Positions 1 to 6,865 of a stretch of DNA of 7,694 nucleotides are shown here, in pieces. The stretch comes from a bacterium (lineage in GTDB: Bacteria; Vulcanimicrobiota; Xenobia; RGZZ01), in contig JAJXVI010000096.1 of NCBI GenBank assembly GCA_021782195.1, forward strand, positions 1 to 7,694, written 5' to 3'. How positions within the stretch are numbered: position 1 is the first letter of the stretch; the number at the start of each line of letters is the position of its first letter. The notes beneath the pieces are model-generated. The model saw nothing but the letters and a program-made list of their open reading frames with translations. It was not told the DNA's origin and did no database searches. Position numbers and translations under genes: made by a program.

Positions 1-1
1 C

Positions 2-838
2 ACCGGCGTCACCCTGGACAACGCCCCCGTGGGTGAAAGCGATCTGGCCCCTCCCCCAGACCTCTGGGTCTGCTGTCTTGGACCGTTCACGATCCGCCTT
101 GGCGAACGTCACCTGCACGAGGATGCGTGGCCCACCCGGAAAATGGCGCGATTGCTGGCGCTGCTCGCCTTCAAGCGCGACACGGCCGTACCGTGCCGAC
201 AGATCTACGAGGAACTCTGGCCCGGAAGCGACGCGCCACACGCCAGAAGCAGCCTCCGCCGTGCCGTCCACGAGATCCGCGGGCTTCTTCACAGGCTGAC
301 GCACGGCCCCGATGACGCAAACGGCTCCAGTGCGCCGACCGTCGAAATCGTGCGAAACCGGAAAACCGACACGCTCACCCTGCGAGGAAGGTACTGCCTC
401 GACACCGATGCCTTTGAAGCAACCTTCGCAGAAGCCGCACGACTCGTGGCGCGAGGCAGTCACGTCGACGCAGTTCCACTGCTCCAACGGGTCGATCTGC
501 TGTATCCGGGACCGTTTCTTGAGAACCTCGGTGACCCGTGGCACGAACAACCGCGCGCCCGGTTTGCAGAAACTCGTCTCGTGGCACTCGAGATGCTCGT
601 GCGATGCCACCTCGCGTGCGGTGAGTCCGAGGCAGCGGAGAACGTGGCGAGGAAAATCATTGCCACCGACAGCCTGCGTGAGGAAGCCCACGCCATGCTC
701 GTCGAAGCGCTGTCGCGCCAGGGACGGCGCTCTGAAGCCGCGCAGCATTACCGACGTGCGCTCGCTCAACTGCGAGCGGAGGTGGGTCAGGTAAACCCGC
801 GACACCTCCAGGAGGTGCACAGGAGATTCCTCGGTTGA
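2..838 (+). CDS. SARP/BTAD-type transcriptional regulator, 5' end probably outside the window
   Basis: This is the DNA-binding and BTAD portion of an AfsR/SARP-like transcriptional regulator. Counting from the GTG at 29, residues about 11-90 look like the OmpR-type winged helix of this family: a LWVCCLGPF strand, then W-x-TRKMARLLALLAF, then a helix with ARSSLRRAVHEIR. Residues about 120-269 match the helical BTAD domain, starting at YCLDTDAFE and including the LREEAHAMLVEAL and GRRSEAAQHYRRAL helices. GTG 29 would give 269 residues, about the size of a short stand-alone SARP. However, no Shine-Dalgarno sequence precedes it and the frame stays open leftward to base 2. A longer protein with this module at its C-terminus, as in MalT-like multidomain regulators, is therefore the better reading. 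The target genes cannot be inferred. The domain call is firm; the start is not. Confidence 0.9.
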   Translation, partial: TGVTLDNAPVGESDLAPPPDLWVCCLGPFTIRLGERHLHEDAWPTRKMARLLALLAFKRDTAVPCRQIYEELWPGSDAPHARSSLRRAVHEIRGLLHRLTHGPDDANGSSAPTVEIVRNRKTDTLTLRGRYCLDTDAFEATFAEAARLVARGSHVDAVPLLQRVDLLYPGPFLENLGDPWHEQPRARFAETRLVALEMLVRCHLACGESEAAENVARKIIATDSLREEAHAMLVEALSRQGRRSEAAQHYRRALAQLRAEVGQVNPRHLQEVHRRFLG

Positions 839-888
839 GCGGGATATCGCCAGCAGGGTGGCCGGGAAAGGCCGCAGAAATTTCGGGA

Positions 889-1293
889 ATGAGCACCATT
901 GTGACACACCGCACGGTTTTCCTCGCCGCATGCCTGTTGCTGTTCGTAAGCGCCGGCTCCCGCGCATGGGGCGCGCCTCTTCAACCGAGGGTGGTTCAAG
1001 GCACCGTTGTCGTAACAACCGGCCATTTTCTCACCATCCACACCCGGGACATACGCCCCCGACGCATTCCAGGCCAGATGACCCCCATGTTCATCGTCGC
1101 CGGAAAGCAGATTCGCGTTGATGTTTCACACGCTGTTTTCGAGAATGCGGATGGCAGCACCACGCCCGCCTTTCCAATCGCGGTCGGTGAATCAGTGGTT
1201 GCGGTGCTCCGAGGTTGCGCAAAGCCGCTGCGCGCGGGCCAGACCTACCATCCACTGGTCGTGGAGGTCGTGACTCCCGCACCCACACGTTGA
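889..1293 (+). CDS. Small secreted protein of unknown function
   Basis: The product is 134 residues from ATG 889. It begins with a clear Sec signal peptide: a short n-region with H7 and R8, a hydrophobic core VFLAACLLLFV at 10-20, and a c-region SRAWGA with likely cleavage before P30. The mature part of about 105 residues is mostly predicted beta strand (VVQGTVVVTTGHFLTIHT, then FIVAGKQIRVDV, then VGESVVAVLRG). It vaguely recalls small OB-fold-like secreted domains, but I do not recognise the family. The start is uncertain. TTG 835 overlaps the upstream stop (TTGA) and has AGGAG at 821-825 nine bases before it, giving 152 residues. Its 17 extra codons are poorly coding-like, with only 9 of 17 ending in G/C, and they would push the signal peptide inward. 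GTG 901 is also possible. Exported, probably outside the cytoplasmic membrane. Confidence 0.75.
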   Translation: MSTIVTHRTVFLAACLLLFVSAGSRAWGAPLQPRVVQGTVVVTTGHFLTIHTRDIRPRRIPGQMTPMFIVAGKQIRVDVSHAVFENADGSTTPAFPIAVGESVVAVLRGCAKPLRAGQTYHPLVVEVVTPAPTR

Positions 1294-1468
1294 GATCGCG
1301 CTGACCGTAGCAGGGGCCCGAATCCGAAACTCGCGGACGACCGCGTCACATCCAAGACGTTTGACGGACGCGCGCACCGACCCCGCGAGCGTATCATGGG
1401 GGTGCAGGCGAGCATGTCGACCTGAATGCGCGAAACGTGCGCAGTGCTCCGAGAGGAGGAACGCCACC
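1294..1468. other. Intergenic stretch with one short hairpin
   Basis: No gene is supported here. A perfect 5-bp hairpin lies at 1332-1345 (CGCGG, loop ACGA, CCGCG), but no T-run follows, so it is at best a weak terminator for the secreted-protein gene. TTGACG at 1361-1366 resembles a -35 box and TATCAT at 1392-1397 a -10 box. They are 25 bases apart, too far for an ordinary sigma-70 promoter. A promoter for the small membrane protein gene and the ATPase genes would be expected here, but I cannot place it. Confidence 0.4.
1454..1459 (+). promoter_or_regulatory. Shine-Dalgarno sequence of the small membrane protein
   Basis: A perfect AGGAGG sits nine bases before GTG 1469. It fixes the start of an otherwise easily missed small gene and selects GTG 1469 over TTG 1361, GTG 1478 and ATG 1481 in the same frame. 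Confidence 0.7.
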
Positions 1469-1663
1469 GTGCATGTTGTGATGAGTCTCGGTGTGGGCAT
1501 CTTCGCAATGTTCATCCTGTGCCCTTTTGTCCTGGCCGCAGTGGGATATCCGCTTTTCGCGGCCCTTGGTGCGTTTTCAACAAAGTTCCGACAGGTGGCC
1601 GAACACAGCGGCAACTGGTGGCGCGCGCAGCGAGGTGCGACCCACCACACGGCACGCCATTAG
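1469..1663 (+). CDS. Small single-pass membrane protein, unknown function
   Basis: The product is 64 residues from GTG 1469. Residues about 5-37 are almost wholly hydrophobic (MSLGVGIFAMFILCPFVLAA, then VGYPLFAALGAF), with prolines at 19 and 28. This is enough for one membrane helix or a kinked or hairpin-like insertion. The tail of about 27 residues carries K39, R41, R52, R55 and R64 plus several histidines. By the positive-inside rule this suggests the C-terminus is cytoplasmic. No family is recognised. The gene ends 48 bases before the MoxR-like ATPase gene on the same strand, so the two may share a transcript. The strong Shine-Dalgarno sequence and the hydrophobic run are the reasons for calling it. 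A non-coding alternative cannot be excluded for so short a frame. Confidence 0.6.
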   Translation: MHVVMSLGVGIFAMFILCPFVLAAVGYPLFAALGAFSTKFRQVAEHSGNWWRAQRGATHHTARH

Positions 1664-1711
1664 ACGTCTGGCGGAAGGCATGGCGACACGGGAGCGCCGA
1701 ATCAGGAGCGC

Positions 1712-3151
1712 ATGAACGTTGACAAGACAGCCGAACCCCGCCCTCTCACCCTGTCGGAACTGACCGCTCGAGGCTGGCGCAGCGAAACGGTCAAGGCCGA
1801 GATGGAACGAAACCTGGTGCGTCTGCTGCAAACGCACCAGCCGATTTTCCCCACCGTTCTCGGATACGAAGACACGGTGATTCCACAGGTTCTCAACGCC
1901 GTGCTGGCCCACCACGACATCGTCTTCCTGGGCGAGAAGGGGCAGGCCAAGAGCAGGCTCATGCGCAGCATGGTCGGGCTCCTCGATGAGGAGGTCCCCT
2001 ACATTGAGGGGTGCGAGATCCACGACGACCCCTGCAATCCGATCTGTGCTCGCTGCCGCAGCCTCGTGAAGCAGCTCGGCCACAACACCCCGATCGCCTG
2101 GTGGCCGCGGTCCGAACGCTACGGGGAACGGCTCGCTCCCGGCACGCGACTGGCAGATCTCATCGGTGACCTCGACCCGGCCAGGGTTGCGGGGGGCACC
2201 GCAATGAGCAGCGAGGATGCCCTTCACTTCGGGCTCATCCCCCGATTTCACCGCGGCATCTTTGCCATCAATGAGCTGCCGGACCTTGATTACCTGATTC
2301 AGGTCGCGCTCTTCAACATTCTCGAGGAGCGAGATATCCAGATTCGAGGGTATCCCGTCCGGTTCAACCTCGACCTGTGCCTCGTCTTCACCGCGAACCC
2401 CGAGGAGTATTCTCGCAGCGGAAAGATCATCACGCAGCTCAAAGACCGCGTCGGCGCGGAAATCCGCACCCACTACCCGCGCTCGCGGGAAGTGGGCATC
2501 CGCATCATTGAACAGGAAGCGCGCAACGTGACGCGTGACGAGCTGAGCGTGGAAGTGCCCGCTTTCATGACGCGCATTGTGGAACAGATTACCATCGAAG
2601 CGCGCAACTCGCCCTACGTCAATCACCGTTCCGGCGTGTCGGCGCGACTGTCGATCAGCAACTACGAGACGATGCTCGCCAACGCGCGGCGACGCGCACT
2701 GCTGCTCGGCGAGGGCAGGGCCGTCCCGCGGATGTGCGACCTCTCAAGTCTCTACACGTCGACCTCCGGCAAGATCGAACTCGACCCTTTCCGCGAGGAG
2801 ACCGTCACCGAGTTTCACGTCATCAACAAGATCGTCGAGAAAGCGGTGAAGGTGGTCTTCGACGAGTATTTTGCGAGGGAAGACCTGGGTTCACTTGTGG
2901 AGTCGTTTCGCAAAGACGTGAACGTGACGACCTCCGATCAGATGCCGACCGCACATTACACGCGCATTCTGGACCGCATCCCCCAGATCTGGGAGCCCGT
3001 GCATATCCTGGGAGGGAATGTCAACGACGCGCTACGAGCCTCCTGCATCGAGTTCGTGCTGGAAGGGCTGCATACCGCTGGGAAGATTGCGCGCACCCGC
3101 AGTGGCGACCTTGTCGAGTATCTGCGGGGAAGCGGAGGTGGGCGCGGGTGA
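1712..3151 (+). CDS. MoxR-like AAA+ ATPase (magnesium chelatase ChlI-like)
   Basis: A cytoplasmic AAA+ ATPase of 479 residues, in a family often labelled magnesium chelatase or sigma-54-interacting protein although its chelatase or regulatory role is unproven. Visible motifs in order: Walker A GEKGQAKS at 74-81; Walker B IFAINE at 183-188, with Asn-Glu in place of the usual Asp-Glu; sensor 1 VFTANPEEYS at 225-234; a KDRVGAEIRTHYP segment at 244-256 likely holding the arginine finger; and sensor 2 GVSARL at 308-313 in the lid. A C-terminal helical region runs from about 350 to 479. Cysteines 101, 108, 112 and 115 form a tight cluster after Walker A that may bind metal. ATG 1712 follows AGGAG (1704-1708) at a short three-base spacing. 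The stop overlaps the start of the VWA gene, so the two products probably form one complex. The ATPase call is firm; the client is unknown. Confidence 0.96.
   Translation: MNVDKTAEPRPLTLSELTARGWRSETVKAEMERNLVRLLQTHQPIFPTVLGYEDTVIPQVLNAVLAHHDIVFLGEKGQAKSRLMRSMVGLLDEEVPYIEGCEIHDDPCNPICARCRSLVKQLGHNTPIAWWPRSERYGERLAPGTRLADLIGDLDPARVAGGTAMSSEDALHFGLIPRFHRGIFAINELPDLDYLIQVALFNILEERDIQIRGYPVRFNLDLCLVFTANPEEYSRSGKIITQLKDRVGAEIRTHYPRSREVGIRIIEQEARNVTRDELSVEVPAFMTRIVEQITIEARNSPYVNHRSGVSARLSISNYETMLANARRRALLLGEGRAVPRMCDLSSLYTSTSGKIELDPFREETVTEFHVINKIVEKAVKVVFDEYFAREDLGSLVESFRKDVNVTTSDQMPTAHYTRILDRIPQIWEPVHILGGNVNDALRASCIEFVLEGLHTAGKIARTRSGDLVEYLRGSGGGRG
3134..3138 (+). promoter_or_regulatory. Shine-Dalgarno sequence of the VWA gene
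   Basis: GGAGG lies nine bases before GTG 3148, inside the last codons of the ATPase gene. With the GTGA stop/start overlap it selects GTG 3148 over the much longer open frame upstream and over ATG 3202. It indicates translational coupling of the two genes. Confidence 0.7.
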
Positions 3152-4869
3152 TCGTCAGTGAATACGGGGAGTGGCAGGAGCCCGAACGACCTCCATTCAC
3201 CATGGCCGACGTGATACGGGCCGTCCAGGAGATGATGCTCAAGGCGAACGTCTCTTTTGACGAGGCCATGCGGGCGCTGCTCCAGAGCGGGATGCCGTTC
3301 AATGCGCTTGTACCGGTCGACGGGCTTGAGCCCTTCCTGACCTCGCTGGTTGCGCAACTCGACCACACGCTCGATGACAGGCGCGCCCGCTTCGACCTTG
3401 ACGGGCTCGTGGCACGCGAAGACGCGGCCCTCACCAGACTGCGGAAGATGCTCGAGACCGAGGCAGGAAAGGTGGAAGGCGGACCGCTTCACACACTCGG
3501 AAACCTGTTCAAGCGGGAGGCTCCGACGCCCCACGACCTGCACGCCATGCTCAAACTGGGGTGGCAGATGCCCGCTGAATCTGAAGCGACCCGTCTCGTC
3601 GCAGAGTTCGTGGAGCGGCTCGGGCATCTGGAGCCCGTTCGTGACTTCGCGCGACGTGAGCGCTTTCACGGGACCGAACCGCTCGATCTCAAGCAGGCAC
3701 GCCGCCTCCGAGAACTGTTCAACGCCACGAAGCAACTTCGCGACGAGTTGCACGCTGCAATCGAGAGCGGCAACCTGCTGAACGTCAACACGGAACACAT
3801 CCGCGAACTGCTTGGCAGCGAGGCGGCCCACCAGTTCGACGCGTTGCGGGAGAAACTGCTCTCGAGCTTCAACGACAGCCTTGAACAGACCGGCCTTGTG
3901 GACACCGAAGACGGCATCTACAAACTGACGCCAGCCGCGGCCAGAAGGCTCGGCACGGAGTTCCTGACTGAGGTTTTCTCCTTCCTTCGCAGCGACGGAC
4001 TCGGCAAGCACGCAGCCACGAAAAGCGGTGAAGGACAGATTGAGACCGTTCGCACGCGCCCGTACCAGTTCGGAGATTCCCTGGCTCACCTCGATGTCGG
4101 CACAAGCCTCATGAACGCCGTGATCCGCGACGGCCCGGGCCTTCCGGTGAGGGTCCGCGCCAGCGACTTCGAAGTGCACGAGACCCGCGCAACCGCACGC
4201 ACCGCGATCGCCGTCCTCCTCGACCAGAGCGGTTCGATGGCGCGCTTCGGACGCTTCTACAACGCAAAGAAGGTCGCACTGGCACTCGACGCTCTGGTGC
4301 GTACGCAATTTCCGGAGGATCGCCTGTACTTCATCGGATTCGCCACGTTTGCGCGGCAGATAGGAATCGGTGACGTGCCGGCACTCGCCCCGAAGCCGGT
4401 CACTCACTTCGGCAGCACGCTGCGTTTGAGTTTCGACTTCGAAACGTCGGAAGATCCGCGAAAGAAGGCACAGGTACCGGCATACTTCACCAACACCCAG
4501 AAAGGGCTCGAACTCGCACGCCGCCTGTTGACCCGTGAGGAATGCGCAAATCGCCACATTTTCCTGATAACCGACGGCGTCCCGACCGCATATTACCTCG
4601 GCACCCGCTTGAAACTGACCTATCCGCCCGCTCTGGAAACCTTCCACGAGACGATGCGCGAAGTGCACGCATGCACCCGTGAACAGATCACCATCAACAC
4701 CTTCATGCTGACGAGCGACTGGGAGTTCGACGCCCACGGGGAACGCGAGTTCGTGGAAGCCGTCGCGCGCATCAATCGGGGACGCATCCTCCACCCGAGC
4801 CCGGACAGTCTCACCCGCTACGTACTGACGGATTACCTGCACCACAAGAAAAAGCAGTTCAGTCTCTGA
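3148..4869 (+). CDS. VWA-domain protein, partner of the MoxR-like ATPase
   Basis: The product is 573 residues from GTG 3148. Residues 1 to about 340 are mainly charged amphipathic helix without a recognised catalytic motif. They probably include the surface that contacts the ATPase ring. Residues about 350-573 form a von Willebrand factor A domain with an apparently complete MIDAS: DQSGSM at 359-364, a threonine at 448 or 450 in YFTNTQKGLELA, and D476 in FLITDGVPT. A metal ion held there would bind an acidic residue on a client. No signal peptide or membrane segment is seen, so the protein should be cytoplasmic. The gene overlaps the ATPase gene by four bases. This order resembles magnesium chelatase I/D and RavA-ViaA pairs, but no chlorophyll or cobalamin genes are nearby to support chelation. 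Protein maturation or complex remodelling is the likelier job. Confidence 0.95.
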   Translation: MIVSEYGEWQEPERPPFTMADVIRAVQEMMLKANVSFDEAMRALLQSGMPFNALVPVDGLEPFLTSLVAQLDHTLDDRRARFDLDGLVAREDAALTRLRKMLETEAGKVEGGPLHTLGNLFKREAPTPHDLHAMLKLGWQMPAESEATRLVAEFVERLGHLEPVRDFARRERFHGTEPLDLKQARRLRELFNATKQLRDELHAAIESGNLLNVNTEHIRELLGSEAAHQFDALREKLLSSFNDSLEQTGLVDTEDGIYKLTPAAARRLGTEFLTEVFSFLRSDGLGKHAATKSGEGQIETVRTRPYQFGDSLAHLDVGTSLMNAVIRDGPGLPVRVRASDFEVHETRATARTAIAVLLDQSGSMARFGRFYNAKKVALALDALVRTQFPEDRLYFIGFATFARQIGIGDVPALAPKPVTHFGSTLRLSFDFETSEDPRKKAQVPAYFTNTQKGLELARRLLTREECANRHIFLITDGVPTAYYLGTRLKLTYPPALETFHETMREVHACTREQITINTFMLTSDWEFDAHGEREFVEAVARINRGRILHPSPDSLTRYVLTDYLHHKKKQFSL

Positions 4870-5063
4870 CAGGAACCACGTTCGCCGGTATGGCAGAACG
4901 CCCTGAAAAAACGCCCCTCCGAGCGGGCAACCGTTCACGTCAAAAACCTCACTCTCCAAACCCTGAACGTTACGAGAGTTCGAAGGATTCACTGCGCCTC
5001 GCACGAAGTCATCAAGGGGACGGCCAGGGGTATGGAGGGCTAGCGGGAAGGGGAAATGCATTC
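4870..5063. other. Intergenic leader before the subtilase gene
   Basis: There is no gene on either strand that I can support. An in-frame ATG at 4890 opens toward the subtilase, but it lacks a Shine-Dalgarno sequence and encodes a polar basic stretch unlike any export signal. A weak GCCC/GGGC pairing at 4913-4928 sits beside an A-run (4906-4911). On the minus strand this would look like a poor terminator, but no minus-strand gene ends here. No clear promoter is seen. Confidence 0.4.
5048..5054 (+). promoter_or_regulatory. Shine-Dalgarno-like sequence of the subtilase gene
   Basis: AAGGGGA lies nine bases before ATG 5064. It supports this start, which places the signal peptide at the very N-terminus, rather than ATG 4890 in the same frame. 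Confidence 0.55.
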
Positions 5064-6818
5064 ATGCCTGTAAAACGGGTTTCTTTTTTGCTCACTGCAG
5101 CAGTTGTGCTCATCGTGCTCGTCTGGACAGCCGGATGCGGGTCAGGCGGGGCAAGTGGAGGCCCTGCGGCGCAGACAGCGGCCGGAAGTCAGACCCAAGC
5201 AACCGCGACAACTCCCACGTCGGTCAGCAGCCTGTACCAGGTGACCTACACAGACAAGCAACGAGGACTCGTGGTCACCGTTGCTTCCCTCCCGGGACAG
5301 GTGAGTGTAATCACAACCTCCGCCACCACACCTGCCACCACCATCGACGCGCTTGCGCTGCAAAATGGAGGAACACCACTGGTCGGGCAGGGCACCCAGT
5401 GCTACTACATCTTCTCCGTTGCAGCCGGTACGGAAGCTCGGTTCATCAGTGCGATGTCGGCAAGCTCCCTCGTGCTGGATGCCTTTCCGAACCTCCAGTT
5501 CCAGACGGCAAACGCTCCCCCTGCACCACACCACCCGAAGCTGTTTCGAAGCGAAGGCCTGGCACGCCAGAGCACATATGCTCTCGTTCCACGGCCTCGC
5601 TCGAGCTGGCGCACGCTCGGAGCCTCGGGTGTGCCGTCGGTGGGCAATGGAACCAATCTCATCACCATCGACAATTTCAAAGAGCCGGAACCCGCCTGTC
5701 CGGACAGCACACACGGACAGACAGTCCAGGCGTTTGCATCAAACGGCCTGTCGGGTCACGGTCAGGCCCTCGACATCGCGAGCGGCGCATTTCACTCGGT
5801 CAACGAGGTCATGAACCAGGCTATCACCACCGGCAACGCCGCGGGTGGCAATACCATCATCAACGTCTCGTTACAGGCCGCACTGGTCGTGGACGGCAAG
5901 AACAATCCCAACTATCAGGCTTCCCAGGAAGCCTTTATTCAGGGGCTTGCCACCAACCTGGCAGCGCAACTGGCGTCCGGCAACCTCGACAATGTTTCCG
6001 TCGTGCTTGCAGCGGGCAACGGACAGGTCAGTCTCGACGCGATTCTGAGCTCACTGTACAAACAGTTCCCGCAACTGTTCAATGATGGGCACTTCGTCGT
6101 GGTCACAGGAAGCGGGAAGCCTGGCGCGTGCAGTCCCGGCTCCAGCAAGGTCTCCAACACCACGAGCAAGCCGTTTCCCAATGTGGTGTCGGCACCCGAT
6201 GAAGACGTACCGATTCCGGTCACTCCGAGTCTTGGTGTCGACTGCTCCGGCACGGTCACGGGCACCTCTTTTGCGGCGCCTGCGGTAAGCAACTCCCTGA
6301 TCACCGCACTGCAGCACGGGGGCGGAAAGCCACTCAAGCAGATCGTCCCGCAGGCTCTCATGAACAATGCCGTGATCGACCCGGACTGCTCTCCCTCACC
6401 ATCGCCCGCGGCCCCCTGCAGTGGTCCGGTCACGGGTGTTTTTACCAACAATACCGCCAACAACGGAGCCAACAGTTTCACGGCCGACAGTCACGCGTAC
6501 GTGACCTCGTACGGTACACCGTACACGTGCTTCGTGGTCTCCAGCAACGCCTACTTCCAGTTCCTTCTCCCTTCGCTCCATGCGGCAACCTATGACATCG
6601 CAACACTCAACTCCACCCTGGGAGACGCCTATTACGAAGGCGGAGGTCCGTACTGGAAGTGCACGGCCGGCACGCTTGTAGTAGATCTTGACGGCGCGAA
6701 CGCCATCTGCCTCACGCTGACCAACGGACAATTTCAGCCAATGTTCGGGGGTGCCACAGGCAACTTCACTGTGCCCACGCTATCGGGGGTGCTCCCGATT
6801 GCAAGCAAGCAACCCTGA
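5064..6818 (+). CDS. Subtilisin-like (S8) serine protease, predicted lipoprotein
   Basis: The product is 584 residues. A lipoprotein signal peptide is clear: K4 R5, a hydrophobic core SFLLTAAVVLIVLVW, then TAGC with the lipid-carrying cysteine at 25. A Gly/Ser/Thr/Ala-rich linker follows to about residue 55. Residues about 56-150 are predicted alpha/beta and end in LVLDAFPN, which could be an I9-like propeptide. The catalytic domain shows D203 in LITIDNF, H217 in THGQTV, the oxyanion-hole N319 in VVLAAGNG and S402 in GTSFAAP, so all four key residues are present. D and H are only 14 residues apart, against 32 in subtilisin. Residues about 440-584 form a Cys-containing, probably beta-rich tail that I do not recognise. 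It should act outside the cytoplasmic membrane; its substrate is unknown. The protease call rests on the motif set and order. Confidence 0.88.
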   Translation: MPVKRVSFLLTAAVVLIVLVWTAGCGSGGASGGPAAQTAAGSQTQATATTPTSVSSLYQVTYTDKQRGLVVTVASLPGQVSVITTSATTPATTIDALALQNGGTPLVGQGTQCYYIFSVAAGTEARFISAMSASSLVLDAFPNLQFQTANAPPAPHHPKLFRSEGLARQSTYALVPRPRSSWRTLGASGVPSVGNGTNLITIDNFKEPEPACPDSTHGQTVQAFASNGLSGHGQALDIASGAFHSVNEVMNQAITTGNAAGGNTIINVSLQAALVVDGKNNPNYQASQEAFIQGLATNLAAQLASGNLDNVSVVLAAGNGQVSLDAILSSLYKQFPQLFNDGHFVVVTGSGKPGACSPGSSKVSNTTSKPFPNVVSAPDEDVPIPVTPSLGVDCSGTVTGTSFAAPAVSNSLITALQHGGGKPLKQIVPQALMNNAVIDPDCSPSPSPAAPCSGPVTGVFTNNTANNGANSFTADSHAYVTSYGTPYTCFVVSSNAYFQFLLPSLHAATYDIATLNSTLGDAYYEGGGPYWKCTAGTLVVDLDGANAICLTLTNGQFQPMFGGATGNFTVPTLSGVLPIASKQP

Positions 6819-6830
6819 CCCGGCACACAG

Positions 6831-6865
6831 GGCCCTGACAACGCCAGTGCGCGTTGATCAGGGCC
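6831..6865 (+). terminator. Strong hairpin after the subtilase gene, terminator-like without a T-tract
   Basis: GGCCCTGA (6831-6838) pairs perfectly with TCAGGGCC (6858-6865), and the adjoining CAACGC (6839-6844) pairs with GCGTTG (6851-6856). Together they give a 14-bp stem with one bulged A at 6857 and a six-base loop, CAGTGC. It starts 12 bases after the subtilase stop. No T-run follows (the next bases are C-rich), so it is not a classical intrinsic terminator. It could still pause polymerase, act with Rho, or protect the 3' end of the mRNA. A smaller 6-bp hairpin, ATCGGG/CCCGAT at 6782-6799, lies just upstream inside the gene. Confidence 0.5.

Noticed and set aside
1361..1397. TTGACG and TATCAT as a sigma-70 promoter before the small membrane protein
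   Set aside because: The spacing is 25 bases, well outside the usual 16-18.
1577..2626. A 349-codon open frame on the minus strand opposite the ATPase gene
   Set aside because: It is a shadow of the MoxR-like gene, whose Walker A, Walker B and sensor motifs lie on the + strand across the same bases.
2734..3147. Upstream extension of the VWA reading frame inside the ATPase gene
   Set aside because: The 138 extra codons overlap conserved ATPase sequence and are rich in Arg, Ser and His, as in a shadow frame. GTG 3148 has the Shine-Dalgarno sequence and the stop/start overlap.
4906..4928. Minus-strand terminator formed by GCCC/GGGC next to an A-run
   Set aside because: The stem is only four base pairs and no minus-strand gene ends here.
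2956..5061. A 701-codon open frame on the minus strand opposite the VWA gene
   Set aside because: High-GC coding sequence commonly leaves long antisense frames open. The + strand has a Shine-Dalgarno sequence, a coupled start and a complete VWA domain here, while the antisense product shows no recognisable motif.
4890..5063. Upstream start at ATG 4890 for the subtilase
   Set aside because: It lacks a Shine-Dalgarno sequence and would bury the lipoprotein signal peptide behind 58 polar residues.
6509..6524. Perfect 7-bp inverted repeat GTACGGT/ACCGTAC inside the subtilase gene
   Set aside because: It is explained by codons for a Tyr-Gly-Thr-Pro-Tyr stretch. The two-base spacer is too short for a normal hairpin loop, and no second copy was seen.
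1712..6818. ATPase, VWA protein and protease as a vWA-MoxR conflict (defence) system with a protease effector
   Set aside because: The protease carries a lipoprotein signal and would act outside the cytoplasm. It is separated by a 194-base gap, and no central VMAP-type component or effector-associated domain is visible.
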